A stretch of 5,992 bases of DNA, taken from contig NZ_CAAFOM010000103.1 of assembly GCF_900764565.1 (NCBI RefSeq), forward strand, positions 1 to 5,992, written 5' to 3'. The first letter of the stretch is position 1, and each line of letters begins with the position of its first letter. Positions 1-5,511 of this stretch are shown here, one piece after another. Below the pieces are notes generated by a model. That model was not told where the DNA came from. It worked only from the letters and a program-made list of their open reading frames with translations, and made no database searches. The position numbers and the translations under genes were made by a program. This stretch comes from an uncultured Catenibacterium sp. (lineage in GTDB: Bacteria > Bacillota_I > Bacilli_A > Erysipelotrichales > Coprobacillaceae).

Positions 1-21
1 AGACGTGTGCTCTTCCGATCT
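1..21. other. Illumina adapter remnant (sequencing artefact)
   Basis: The first 21 bases contain GTGTGCTCTTCCGATCT preceded by AGAC, which is the 3' end of the standard Illumina TruSeq read-2 adapter. The segment ends exactly at the expected ligation T. It is not genomic sequence. Real sequence starts at about base 22, so any reading frame running into this segment is artificial there. Confidence 0.97.
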
Positions 22-106
22 TTATTTCATACCCATAACAATCCTGCTTCGCAATAATATATAGAAGAAGCATATCCAGTTTGAAAAATTGATTCTTTTT
101 GGCCAT
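22..106 (-). CDS. PadR-family transcriptional regulator, N-terminal fragment
   Basis: Reading the minus strand from an ATG at 106-104 gives 28 genuine codons before the adapter. The peptide begins MAKKNQFFKLDMLLLYIIAK and continues QDCYGYEI. This is the typical start of PadR winged-helix regulators, in which a hydrophobic first helix (LDMLLLYIIA) is followed by the conserved D-C-Y-G-Y-E-I turn. A GAGGATC ribosome binding site lies about 5 bases before the ATG. The rest of the wing and the C-terminal dimerisation helices are missing only because the fragment ends here; this is not evidence of a pseudogene. PadR proteins are usually local repressors, often of membrane or efflux genes. The divergent membrane protein at 195-434 is a plausible target, by position only. 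Confidence 0.75.
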
Positions 107-144
107 ATTAATCGATCCTCAACATTCATGATATTACATGTATG

Positions 145-158
145 TGGAAACGTTTACA
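145..158. promoter_or_regulatory. cre-like (CcpA/LacI-family) operator
   Basis: TGGAAACGTTTACA differs at one base from the perfect palindrome TGTAAACGTTTACA and fits the catabolite-responsive element core TGNAANCGNWNNCW. It has the central CG dyad expected for CcpA or another LacI-family regulator. It lies in the 88-base gap between the divergent PadR-like gene and the small membrane protein gene, about 37 bases before the latter's start. It could control either. The exact promoters in this gap could not be fixed: TTTACA at 153-158 and TATATT at 172-177 are present but poorly spaced. Binding by CcpA is inferred from the motif alone. Confidence 0.55.
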
Positions 159-194
159 ATAAAATCATATTTATATTAATCGGAGGGATTATTT

Positions 195-434
195 ATGCTT
201 AGCTCTAAAGAGAAGAAGTTTATTATCTGTTTTGTGATTTATGTCGCATTATTTATTGCATCAGCTTTTTATTTTGATCAAACCACTCTTTGTTTCTGTC
301 TAGGAAGTATTCCTATTAGTATTTCTTCACTACCTACAATATTCTGTTCTAATTTAGTTTTACCATTTATTGGAAATACATTATTATTCATCTATTTCTT
401 TAAAGATGAAATCATAAACTTCTTCAAGATATAA
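195..434 (+). CDS. small two-helix membrane protein, unknown function
   Basis: This 79-residue protein is not recognised as a member of a named family. It starts with a short charged segment (MLSSKEKK), followed by a clear transmembrane helix at about residues 9-27. A moderately hydrophobic, cysteine-containing middle follows (C33, C35, C51), then a second helix at about 52-69 and a short charged tail (KDEIINFFKI). A GGAGGG ribosome binding site at 182-187, 7 bases before the ATG, supports the start and makes a real gene likely. The gene is divergent from a PadR-like regulator and downstream of a cre-like operator, so it may be a regulated envelope protein. It ends just before a bidirectional terminator and is probably monocistronic. 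Function cannot be assigned. Confidence 0.7.
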   Translation: MLSSKEKKFIICFVIYVALFIASAFYFDQTTLCFCLGSIPISISSLPTIFCSNLVLPFIGNTLLFIYFFKDEIINFFKI

Positions 435-438
435 TAAA

Positions 439-464
439 AAGGCTGTTCACCACAGCCTTATTTT
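439..464. terminator. bidirectional terminator between small membrane gene and niaR
   Basis: AAGGCTGT (439-446) pairs perfectly with ACAGCCTT (452-459) around a 5-base loop. ATTTTA follows on the plus strand. On the minus strand the hairpin is followed by TTTTTATTAT. It can therefore end both convergent transcripts. The niaR stop codon (460-458) lies at the foot of the stem. Confidence 0.85.
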
Positions 465-955
465 AATAATATATGCTTTTCATCCAGTGCTTCTTTAATA
501 CGCTCTAATGTCTCTTCATCAGGTGCTGTAATTGTATGTAAATGAACACCATCCGTTAATAGAGAAAGAGGTGCAATATCATTATCTTTAACTGCAGACA
601 TGAACTTAGATACATCATAACGTGAATATATATGTAGATTTCCTTTGATTTCACCATAAAGAGGATGTTCTACTATTACATCTTCTACCTTACCACCTAA
701 ATCTACAATAGTATTTAATTCTTCTTCTAATTGATCATTACTATGCTTTACTGCAATCGTATAATGATTACTTCTATTTGTTTCTAATATATATCCTCTA
801 GGTGTAGCAGTAATATCTTCTCCCGATGCTCTTAGTAAAGCTACATCTCCTACAATAATCTGTCTAGAAACACCTAATTCTTTCGCAATTCTACTTGCTG
901 AAACAGGTTTATCACTACTGCTGATTATTTCCATTATCTTTGTTTTTCTGTCCAT
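458..955 (-). CDS. niaR: NiaR-type transcriptional repressor of NAD precursor genes
   Basis: This is a 165-residue cytoplasmic repressor of the NiaR (YrxA) family, which senses nicotinic acid and shuts off NAD biosynthesis and niacin uptake genes. Residues about 4-55 form an HTH_11 winged helix (PVSASRIAKELGVSRQIIVGDVALLR). Residues about 65-160 form the metal-binding 3H domain, with conserved histidines in VEHPLYGEIKGNLHIYSR (H97, H108) and LTDGVHLHT (H138, H140). The frame extends upstream to 1003, but I chose the ATG at 955. It follows AAAAGGTGAT at optimal spacing, the longer form would overlap the gene's own -35 box, and the homologues I recall begin close to M-D-R-x-x-x-I. No NAD biosynthesis or niacin transporter gene is visible in the window, so its targets lie elsewhere. 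The gene is divergent from rsmA. Confidence 0.9.
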   Translation of the reverse strand: MDRKTKIMEIISSSDKPVSASRIAKELGVSRQIIVGDVALLRASGEDITATPRGYILETNRSNHYTIAVKHSNDQLEEELNTIVDLGGKVEDVIVEHPLYGEIKGNLHIYSRYDVSKFMSAVKDNDIAPLSLLTDGVHLHTITAPDEETLERIKEALDEKHILLK

Positions 956-970
956 ATACATCACCTTTTC

Positions 971-1008
971 GACCATTATAGAAGAATTTTTCAGGGAACT
1001 CAATGGTC
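971..1008. repeat. inverted repeat GACCATT...AATGGTC in the niaR-rsmA divergent region
   Basis: GACCATT (971-977) and AATGGTC (1002-1008) are perfect inverted 7-mers. Their centres are 31 bases apart, about three helical turns. One arm overlaps the niaR -10 box and the other overlaps the niaR -35 box and the weak -35 region of rsmA. The position suits an operator, perhaps for NiaR autoregulation, but I do not recall a consensus that would confirm this. Confidence 0.35.
975..1003 (-). promoter_or_regulatory. sigma-A promoter of niaR
   Basis: On the minus strand TTGAGT (1003-998) and TATAAT (980-975) are separated by exactly 17 bases. This is a near-consensus vegetative promoter. Transcription should begin near 968, just upstream of the AAAAGGTGAT ribosome binding site, giving a very short leader. 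Confidence 0.85.
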
Positions 1009-1026
1009 TTTTCTTTACATATCCTA

Positions 1027-1032
1027 TATAAT
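1027..1032 (+). promoter_or_regulatory. -10 box of rsmA, placing the start site at the ATG
   Basis: A perfect TATAAT at 1027-1032 lies only 7 bases before the rsmA ATG at 1040. The base 17 nt upstream begins a weak -35 (TGGTCT, 1004-1009, 3 of 6 matches). Start of transcription is expected at about 1038-1040, so the message would have essentially no 5' leader. No ribosome binding site precedes the ATG, in agreement with this. Confidence 0.55.
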
Positions 1033-1039
1033 AAATGAT

Positions 1040-1858
1040 ATGGAAAATATCGCAAAAAAATCAAATACAGAATTTATATTAAATACATTTAACTTAAAGC
1101 CTTCTAAGAAATATGGACAGAACTTCTTAGTAGATCCAGGTATTATTCAAAGTATCGCAGATCATGCTTCGCTGGATAAGGAGACAGCAGTTATTGAAAT
1201 AGGACCTGGTATAGGCGCTCTTACAGAACAGCTCTCTAATAAAGCTGGTAAAGTATTATGCTTTGAAATAGATGAACGTTTAAAGGAAGTATTATCATTC
1301 TCTTTAGAAGGACATGATAATGTAGAAATCATCTTCCAGGACTTTATGAAAGCTGATCTAGAAGAAGCATGTAATAAGTTAAAGGACTATAAGGATATCT
1401 GTGTTGTTACAAATCTTCCTTATTATATTACGTCTAAAATCATCACAAAGATTGTATCTTCTTCTACACCTATTAATCGTTTAGTCGCTATGGTACAAAA
1501 GGAAGTAGCACTCAAGCTTTGTTCTGAAGAAAAGAGTCCTTTAAAGATGATGATTGATTATGTAGGAGATGTTCAATATGAATTGAATGTTCCTAGACAT
1601 GTATTCATGCCAGCACCTCATGTAGATAGTGCTGTTATTTCTATTCATAAAGAACGTGTTATATCACAGGAATTGATTGATCTGATTGAAGCAAGTTATA
1701 CTGCAAAAAGAAAAACACTCTATAATAACTTAAAGCCTTTATATCATGATCAAACAAAAGAAATATTAGAGTTATGTGGTATTCCTGCCAATAAACGTGC
1801 TGAAGAATTAAACATTGATGACTATATAAGAATACTAGAAAGGAGTCATACTCTATGA
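1040..1858 (+). CDS. rsmA: 16S rRNA (adenine1518-N6/adenine1519-N6) dimethyltransferase
   Basis: RsmA (KsgA) transfers four methyl groups from S-adenosylmethionine to two adjacent adenines in the 3'-terminal helix of 16S rRNA, a late step in 30S assembly. At 272 residues it is near the family's usual length. The N-terminal hallmark KKYGQNFLVD is at 23-32, the SAM-binding motif I EIGPGIG at 53-59, the acidic ribose-contacting FEIDERL at 75-81, and D101 lies in motif III. The catalytic motif IV NLPYYITSKI is at 125-134. MVQKEVALKL and MPAPHVDSAVI follow, as in other members. The start at 1040 is supported by the protein's alignment to the family, since no in-frame upstream start exists near it. 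There is no ribosome binding site and a -10 box lies immediately upstream, so the message is probably leaderless. The gene is translationally coupled to ispE by an ATGA overlap. Confidence 0.96.
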   Translation: MENIAKKSNTEFILNTFNLKPSKKYGQNFLVDPGIIQSIADHASLDKETAVIEIGPGIGALTEQLSNKAGKVLCFEIDERLKEVLSFSLEGHDNVEIIFQDFMKADLEEACNKLKDYKDICVVTNLPYYITSKIITKIVSSSTPINRLVAMVQKEVALKLCSEEKSPLKMMIDYVGDVQYELNVPRHVFMPAPHVDSAVISIHKERVISQELIDLIEASYTAKRKTLYNNLKPLYHDQTKEILELCGIPANKRAEELNIDDYIRILERSHTL

Positions 1859-2721
1859 AGATTCGTGCTTATGCGAAAATAAACCTTGCATTAGATGTAG
1901 TAAGTGAAAGAGAAGATGGATATCATGAATTAAATATGATTATGGCCCCTATTGGTCTTCATGATTTAATTCTTATTGATCCTATCGAAAAAGGTATAGA
2001 AATAACTACAAACACATACCGTGTACCTACTGATGAACGTAATATCATGTATAAGGTGGCAGATGCATTAATCAAGAAGTTTGATATAAAAAGTGGTGTA
2101 AGAATCCACTGTTTTAAGCATATTCCTTCTCAAGCAGGAATGGGTGGAGGAAGTGCCGATGGGGCTGCCATCTTCCGTGCAATGAACAGCTTATTCCATT
2201 TACGTATGTCTTATCAGGATATGTGTGAAATGGGTAAAGAGATTGGTGCTGATATTCCATTTTGTGTATGGAATCGTATTGCGGTTGTAGGTGGTATAGG
2301 TGAGAATCTTCACTTTATTGATCGTTCTCGTTTTAATTGTCATTTATTAATTGTAAAACCTAAGAAAGGTGTTTCTACTAAGAGATGTTTTGATGATCTA
2401 GATATAGAAACAGCTGTTCATCCAGATATTGAATTAATGAAGCATGCAATTGAAAAGAATGATTATCAGGGTGTTATCAATTGTTTAGGTAATACTTTAG
2501 AAGCGCCTTCTATTAAGATGGTACAGGATATCCAGTCTATTAAGGACGATATGATGAACTTTGGTTTTGATGGTGCTCTTATGTCAGGTAGTGGTTCATC
2601 TGTTTTTGGAATGACTCAAGATCCTGAATTAATTGATAAAGTGCTTCCATATTTTAAAAAGAAATATAGTTTTGCAGTAAAAACACAGATTTACTATCCA
2701 GAGAAAAGGAAAAAGGGATAA
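1855..2721 (+). CDS. ispE: 4-diphosphocytidyl-2-C-methyl-D-erythritol kinase
   Basis: IspE is the ATP-dependent kinase of the non-mevalonate (MEP) pathway. It phosphorylates the 2-hydroxyl of CDP-methylerythritol on the way to isopentenyl diphosphate, which feeds undecaprenyl carriers. The protein has 288 residues and a GHMP-kinase layout. AKINLAL at 7-13 contains the conserved lysine K8, and DGYHEL is at 21-26. The glycine-rich ATP loop is at 91-105 (P-S-Q-A-G-M-G-G-G-S-A-D-G). GADIPFC at 131-137 holds the catalytic aspartate D133, and the C-terminal GHMP motif MSGSGSSVFG is at 243-252. The start overlaps the rsmA stop by 4 bases and is preceded by AAAGGAG at 1839-1845. Its last codons form the left arm of a terminator, so transcription largely stops here. 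The presence of ispE indicates that the organism uses the MEP route. Confidence 0.96.
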   Translation: MKIRAYAKINLALDVVSEREDGYHELNMIMAPIGLHDLILIDPIEKGIEITTNTYRVPTDERNIMYKVADALIKKFDIKSGVRIHCFKHIPSQAGMGGGSADGAAIFRAMNSLFHLRMSYQDMCEMGKEIGADIPFCVWNRIAVVGGIGENLHFIDRSRFNCHLLIVKPKKGVSTKRCFDDLDIETAVHPDIELMKHAIEKNDYQGVINCLGNTLEAPSIKMVQDIQSIKDDMMNFGFDGALMSGSGSSVFGMTQDPELIDKVLPYFKKKYSFAVKTQIYYPEKRKKG

Positions 2722-2746
2722 CTTGCGCCTTTTCTCTTTTATTTTG
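2701..2746 (+). terminator. rho-independent terminator overlapping the ispE stop
   Basis: GAGAAAAGG (2701-2709, inside the last ispE codons) pairs perfectly with CCTTTTCTC (2728-2736). TTTTATTTT follows. The ispE stop codon is in the loop, so ribosomes finishing ispE would cover the left arm; terminator strength may therefore depend on translation. Confidence 0.75.
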
Positions 2747-2756
2747 AATTGAATTT

Positions 2757-2765
2757 TGCTAGAAT
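2757..2765 (+). promoter_or_regulatory. extended -10 promoter of glmU-prs
   Basis: TGCTAGAAT is an extended -10 element (TGnTATAAT type) with TAGAAT matching 5 of 6 consensus bases. Only a weak T-rich -35 (2737-2742) lies 17 bases upstream, inside the U-tract of the preceding terminator. Transcription would start at about 2772, giving a 20-base leader. This makes glmU-prs a separate unit from rsmA-ispE. Confidence 0.65.
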
Positions 2766-2791
2766 GTAGGGGAAAAAAAGGAGATATGTCG

Positions 2792-4189
2792 ATGAAAGTT
2801 TATGCAGTTGTCTTAGCTGCGGGTAAAGGTACTCGCATGAAGTCAGACGCACCTAAGGTTGTTCATGAAGTTTTATATAAACCAATGATCAATCATGTGG
2901 TGGATGAATTAAAGAAGTTAGATATCGCAGAAACAGTCGTTGTTGTTGGACATGGGGCTGACCAGGTCAAGGCTTTGTTAGATAACGACGTCACTACTGT
3001 CTTACAGGAAGAGCAGAAAGGCTCTGGACATGCTGTCATGATGGCAGAAAGTGTTCTAGGGGATAAAGAAGGAATCACTCTTGTATTAAATGGTGATGCA
3101 CCTTTAATTACTGCGGAGACATTACAGGGACTCATTGATTATCATATGAATGGTAAGAATAGTGGTACTGTAATGACATGTGATTGTGACTTGTCACTTC
3201 CATTTGGTCGTATTATTAAGGAAGATGGCCAGGTAACAGGAATTGTAGAATTCAAAGACTTACAGGAATCTCAGATGGATATCACTGAGATGAACGTAGG
3301 TGAATATTGTTTTGATAACAAATCAATGTTTGAAGCTTTAAAGAAAGTAACAAACAACAATGCTCAGGGTGAGTATTATATTACAGACTTAATTGGAATC
3401 ATGAATGAAGAAGGCAAGAAGGTTGATGGCTATAAGATTCAGGATTTCAGTGAAGTAGGTGGCATTAATGACCGTGTTCAGCTTGCTGAAGCAACTAAGT
3501 TACTTCAGAAGAGAGTAAATAAGAACTGGTTATTAAATGGCGTAACTATTGTAGATACTGATAACACATATATTGGTACTGATGTAGTGATTGGTAAAGA
3601 TACAATCATTGAACCAGGTTGTATTATCAAGGGACATACTACTATAGGGGCACACTGTCATATTGGTCCTTATTGTGAATTTACAGATGTAGATATTAAG
3701 GATAATGTGGAAATCAAGTTCTCAGTATTAAGCGATTCTGTTGTAGAAAGCGGTACTGATATTGGTCCTTATGCAAGACTAAGAACTAATTGTCATATTA
3801 GAGAGAATGTACACATTGGTAACTTTGTGGAAATGAAGAAAGCTGATTTTGGTAAGGGAAGCAAGTCTGCTCATCTTACTTATATCGGTGATGCTAAAGT
3901 AGGCGATGGCGTTAATATTGGTTGTGGTACTATCACAAGCAATTATGACGGTAAGAATAAGTCAATGACTGTTATTGGAAACAATGCATTTATTGGATGT
4001 AATTCAAATTTAGTTGCACCAGTGACTGTTGGTGAAGGCGCATTTGTTGCAGCTGGATCTACTGTAACAGAAACTGTAGAAGATGGTGCAATGTCTATCG
4101 CACGTGCTAGACAGGTAAATAAGCCTGGTTATGCAAAAGTTTTAGAAGAAAAACGTATGAAGATTTATAACGAAAGAAACAAGAAATAA
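2792..4189 (+). CDS. glmU: bifunctional UDP-GlcNAc pyrophosphorylase / glucosamine-1-phosphate acetyltransferase
   Basis: GlmU makes UDP-N-acetylglucosamine for peptidoglycan and teichoic acids. Its C-terminal half acetylates glucosamine-1-phosphate with acetyl-CoA, and its N-terminal half then transfers UMP from UTP. The protein has 465 residues. The nucleotidyltransferase signature LAAGKGTRM is at 8-16, followed by QKGSGHAV at 75-82 and NGDAPLI at 100-106. From about residue 252 come left-handed beta-helix hexapeptide repeats (IGTDVVIGKDTIIEPG and similar). NFVEMKK is at 344-350, and AHLTYIGDA at 360-368 carries the expected catalytic histidine H361. I chose the ATG at 2792 because GGAG at 2780-2783 lies 8 bases upstream. 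The ATG at 2786 is too close to that site, and upstream in-frame TTG 2756 falls inside the promoter. prs follows after 15 bases and is probably cotranscribed. Confidence 0.97.
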   Translation: MKVYAVVLAAGKGTRMKSDAPKVVHEVLYKPMINHVVDELKKLDIAETVVVVGHGADQVKALLDNDVTTVLQEEQKGSGHAVMMAESVLGDKEGITLVLNGDAPLITAETLQGLIDYHMNGKNSGTVMTCDCDLSLPFGRIIKEDGQVTGIVEFKDLQESQMDITEMNVGEYCFDNKSMFEALKKVTNNNAQGEYYITDLIGIMNEEGKKVDGYKIQDFSEVGGINDRVQLAEATKLLQKRVNKNWLLNGVTIVDTDNTYIGTDVVIGKDTIIEPGCIIKGHTTIGAHCHIGPYCEFTDVDIKDNVEIKFSVLSDSVVESGTDIGPYARLRTNCHIRENVHIGNFVEMKKADFGKGSKSAHLTYIGDAKVGDGVNIGCGTITSNYDGKNKSMTVIGNNAFIGCNSNLVAPVTVGEGAFVAAGSTVTETVEDGAMSIARARQVNKPGYAKVLEEKRMKIYNERNKK

Positions 4190-4204
4190 AAAAAGGGGAC
4201 ACAT

Positions 4205-5155
4205 ATGAAAAACAAAATTACAGTATTTTCTTTATCTTCAAGCAAGAAATTAGCTCAGGATATCGCAAGCATTTTAGGTACTAAGGTTGGAGACTGCAAA
4301 GTTCATCACTTCGCAGATGGTGAAATCTTATGTGAAATCGGTGAATCTGTTCGTGGTAAGGACGTATTCATTGTTCAGTCTACTTCTAATCCAGTAACTG
4401 AAAACTTAATGGAAATCTTAGTATTAACTGATGCTTTAAAACGTGCTTCTGCTCGTGAAATTACTGCAGTTATTCCATATTTCGGATATGCAAGACAGGA
4501 TCGTAAAGCTAAACCTAGACAGCCAATCACTTCTAAGTTAGTTGCAGACTTATTAACTACAGCTGGTGTTAACCGTGTTGTAACTGTTGACTTACATGCA
4601 GCTCAGATTCAGGGATTCTTTGATATTCCAGTTGATGAAATGCAGGCTTTACCACTATTAATCAAATACTTCCGTAAGAAGAAGGTTCAGGATTTATGTG
4701 TTGTTTCTCCTGACCACGGAGGAGCTACTAGAGCTCGTAAGATGTCTGAAGCATTTGACTGCCCTATGGCTATCATCGATAAGAGAAGACCTAAACCAAA
4801 CGTTGCTGAAGTTATGGGTATCATCGGTAATGTTGAAGGTAAGAACTGTATCTTAATTGACGATATGATCGATACAGCTGGTACTATTACAGCGGGTGTT
4901 GATATGTTAAAACAGAAAGGTGCTAAGGATGTATATATTGCATGTACTCATGGTGTACTTTCTGGACCTGCTATTGAAAGATTATCTACTTGTGCTGCAA
5001 AAGAAGTTGTTATTACTAACACTATCGAAATCCCACAAGAAAAGAAATTTGATAAACTTGTTTCTGTATCTGTTGCAGGATTACTTGCACATACAATTGA
5101 AAATATCGAAAACGATTTACCAGTTAGTGACGTATTCACTCAGTATGATTGTTAA
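4205..5155 (+). CDS. prs: ribose-phosphate pyrophosphokinase (PRPP synthase)
   Basis: Prs transfers pyrophosphate from ATP to ribose-5-phosphate, giving PRPP for purine, pyrimidine, histidine, tryptophan and NAD synthesis. At 316 residues it is the standard class I length. FADGEI is at 36-41. The ATP-binding PYFGYARQDRK is at 91-101, with the flexible loop KPRQPITSK after it. DLHAAQIQGFFDIPVD at 129-144 contains the catalytic-site histidine H131. DKRRPKPN at 192-199 carries catalytic K193 and R195. The PRPP loop ILIDDMIDTAGTI is at 216-228. The gene starts 15 bases after glmU, with AAAAGGGGAC at 4191-4200 as ribosome binding site, and ends in a strong terminator. glmU-prs is a common pairing in Bacillota. 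Class I enzymes are phosphate-activated and ADP-inhibited. Confidence 0.98.
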   Translation: MKNKITVFSLSSSKKLAQDIASILGTKVGDCKVHHFADGEILCEIGESVRGKDVFIVQSTSNPVTENLMEILVLTDALKRASAREITAVIPYFGYARQDRKAKPRQPITSKLVADLLTTAGVNRVVTVDLHAAQIQGFFDIPVDEMQALPLLIKYFRKKKVQDLCVVSPDHGGATRARKMSEAFDCPMAIIDKRRPKPNVAEVMGIIGNVEGKNCILIDDMIDTAGTITAGVDMLKQKGAKDVYIACTHGVLSGPAIERLSTCAAKEVVITNTIEIPQEKKFDKLVSVSVAGLLAHTIENIENDLPVSDVFTQYDC

Positions 5156-5160
5156 TGTAG

Positions 5161-5184
5161 AGGACTCATTACGAGTCCTTTTTT
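5161..5184 (+). terminator. terminator of the glmU-prs operon
   Basis: AGGACTC (5161-5167) pairs with GAGTCCT (5173-5179) around a 5-base loop and is followed by a T run to 5184. It begins 6 bases after the prs stop, so the operon ends here and the usual downstream pth-mfd genes are not attached. Confidence 0.92.
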
Positions 5185-5244
5185 AGACCAAATATAAGGT
5201 TGCAGTGAAATAAGTAAACTATGTTAGTTTCTATATGTAACGAA

Positions 5245-5273
5245 TTGACTATGAAGTGGTTAAGTGTTAAACT
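5245..5273 (+). promoter_or_regulatory. promoter of candidate antitoxin RNA
   Basis: TTGACT (5245-5250) and TAAACT (5268-5273) are separated by 17 bases and match consensus at 5 of 6 and 4 of 6 positions. No reading frame with a ribosome binding site lies downstream on this strand. Transcription from about 5280 would run towards, and be antisense to, the hydrophobic peptide gene on the other strand. Confidence 0.5.
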
Positions 5274-5278
5274 ACATT

Positions 5279-5306
5279 TGAATTTGGAAACCAAAATGCA
5301 TCAAAC
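5279..5306 (+). repeat. direct repeat copy A (antitoxin 5' end)
   Basis: TGAATTTGGAAA (5279-5290) and AAAATGCATCA (5293-5303) recur as direct copies near the peptide gene: TGAATTGGAAA at 5512-5522 and AAAATGTATCA at 5453-5463. ATCAAAC (5300-5306) recurs at 5487-5493. Because the two predicted transcripts run in opposite directions, direct DNA repeats become complementary RNA segments. Confidence 0.45.
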
Positions 5307-5350
5307 GAAAAGGTAAGGATCGGCATATCATTATCTTTTCTAACTTTTAG
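5280..5350 (+). ncRNA. candidate type I antitoxin RNA (RNAII-like)
   Basis: Starting from the promoter at 5245-5273 and ending after the hairpin at 5307-5340, this RNA would be about 65-70 nt long. As I recall, that is close to the size of the Fst antitoxin RNAII of plasmid pAD1. Its 5' part is complementary, through the direct repeats, to the predicted leader and start region of the toxin message. Its 3' part is fully antisense to the toxin message's 3' end. The RNA is predicted from layout only, and its exact ends are uncertain. Confidence 0.4.
5307..5350. terminator. candidate shared hairpin/terminator of toxin and antitoxin RNAs
   Basis: The 14 bases at 5307-5320 pair with 5327-5340 around a 6-base loop, with one G-U pair and one mismatch on the plus strand. 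The hairpin is followed by TAACTTTTAG on the plus strand and GTTTGATGCATTTTGG on the minus strand. Both U-tracts are weak, so efficiency is doubtful. Its position between two convergent transcripts matches the bidirectional terminator of par loci. Confidence 0.45.
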
Positions 5351-5371
5351 AGTGGTTTAGCACTAGGCTAG

Positions 5372-5464
5372 TTATCGTTTGAAAAATTCGTCTAACCATT
5401 TGCAGATGTAGTAGGTAAGAACACCCACCATGACGGTTATGATAAACTCAAAAAAATGTATCAC
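5372..5464 (-). CDS. Fst-like small hydrophobic peptide (candidate type I toxin)
   Basis: This is a 30-residue frame reading from GTG at 5464. It starts MIHFFEFIITVMVGVL and continues TYYICKWLDEFFKR. A single transmembrane helix spans about residues 4-20. A short tail follows with a tryptophan-leucine-aspartate motif at 23-25, then charged and aromatic residues. This layout resembles Fst-type toxins, which insert in the membrane and impair cell envelope and nucleoid integrity. The upstream AAAGGGGGGGTGAT resembles the full anti-Shine-Dalgarno complement AAAGGAGGTGATCC and is held in a hairpin. The start is uncertain: GTG lies within that binding site, and no other standard in-frame start exists before the ATG at residue 12 (5431). 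Either the GTG works with a very short spacing, a rare start such as ATA is used, or the start has decayed. Toxicity is inferred. Confidence 0.6.
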   Translation of the reverse strand: MIHFFEFIITVMVGVLTYYICKWLDEFFKR

Positions 5465-5481
5465 CCCCCCTTTCAAGGAGG
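5465..5481 (-). promoter_or_regulatory. hairpin sequestering the peptide's ribosome binding site
   Basis: On the minus strand CCTCCTT (5481-5475) pairs with AGGGGGG (5471-5465) around a GAA loop. It forms a 7-pair stem with two G-U pairs. The right arm is the ribosome binding site itself. Occlusion of this kind is a known way in which type I toxin messages are kept poorly translated. Confidence 0.55.
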
Positions 5482-5511
5482 ACGATATCAAACTAGATCT
5501 GAGACAAGTAA

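Noticed and set aside
956..1003. Longer niaR start giving 16 extra residues
   Set aside because: That start overlaps the -35 box of the gene's own promoter and lies upstream of the predicted transcription start.
2756..2791. TTG start giving glmU 12 extra residues
   Set aside because: The TTG is within the extended -10 element, and the ATG at 2792 has a well-spaced GGAG site and matches the family N-terminus.
2893..3135. 80-codon minus-strand frame inside glmU
   Set aside because: It lies entirely opposite the conserved pyrophosphorylase domain and has no sensible protein features; it is a shadow frame.
4948..5139. 63-codon minus-strand frame opposite prs
   Set aside because: It is antisense to conserved PRPP synthase codons, with no supporting signals.
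4920..5186. Plus-strand frame overlapping the end of prs
   Set aside because: It is leucine-rich only because it is the out-of-frame reading of prs and runs into the terminator; no ribosome binding site.
5221..5316. 31-codon plus-strand frame in the gap after prs
   Set aside because: No ribosome binding site, no hydrophobic segment, and it contains the predicted antitoxin promoter.
5475..5481. AAGGAGG on the plus strand, a seemingly perfect ribosome binding site
   Set aside because: No start codon follows at usable distance and the frame nearby stops at once; it is better explained as the complement of the hairpin arm that masks the minus-strand binding site.
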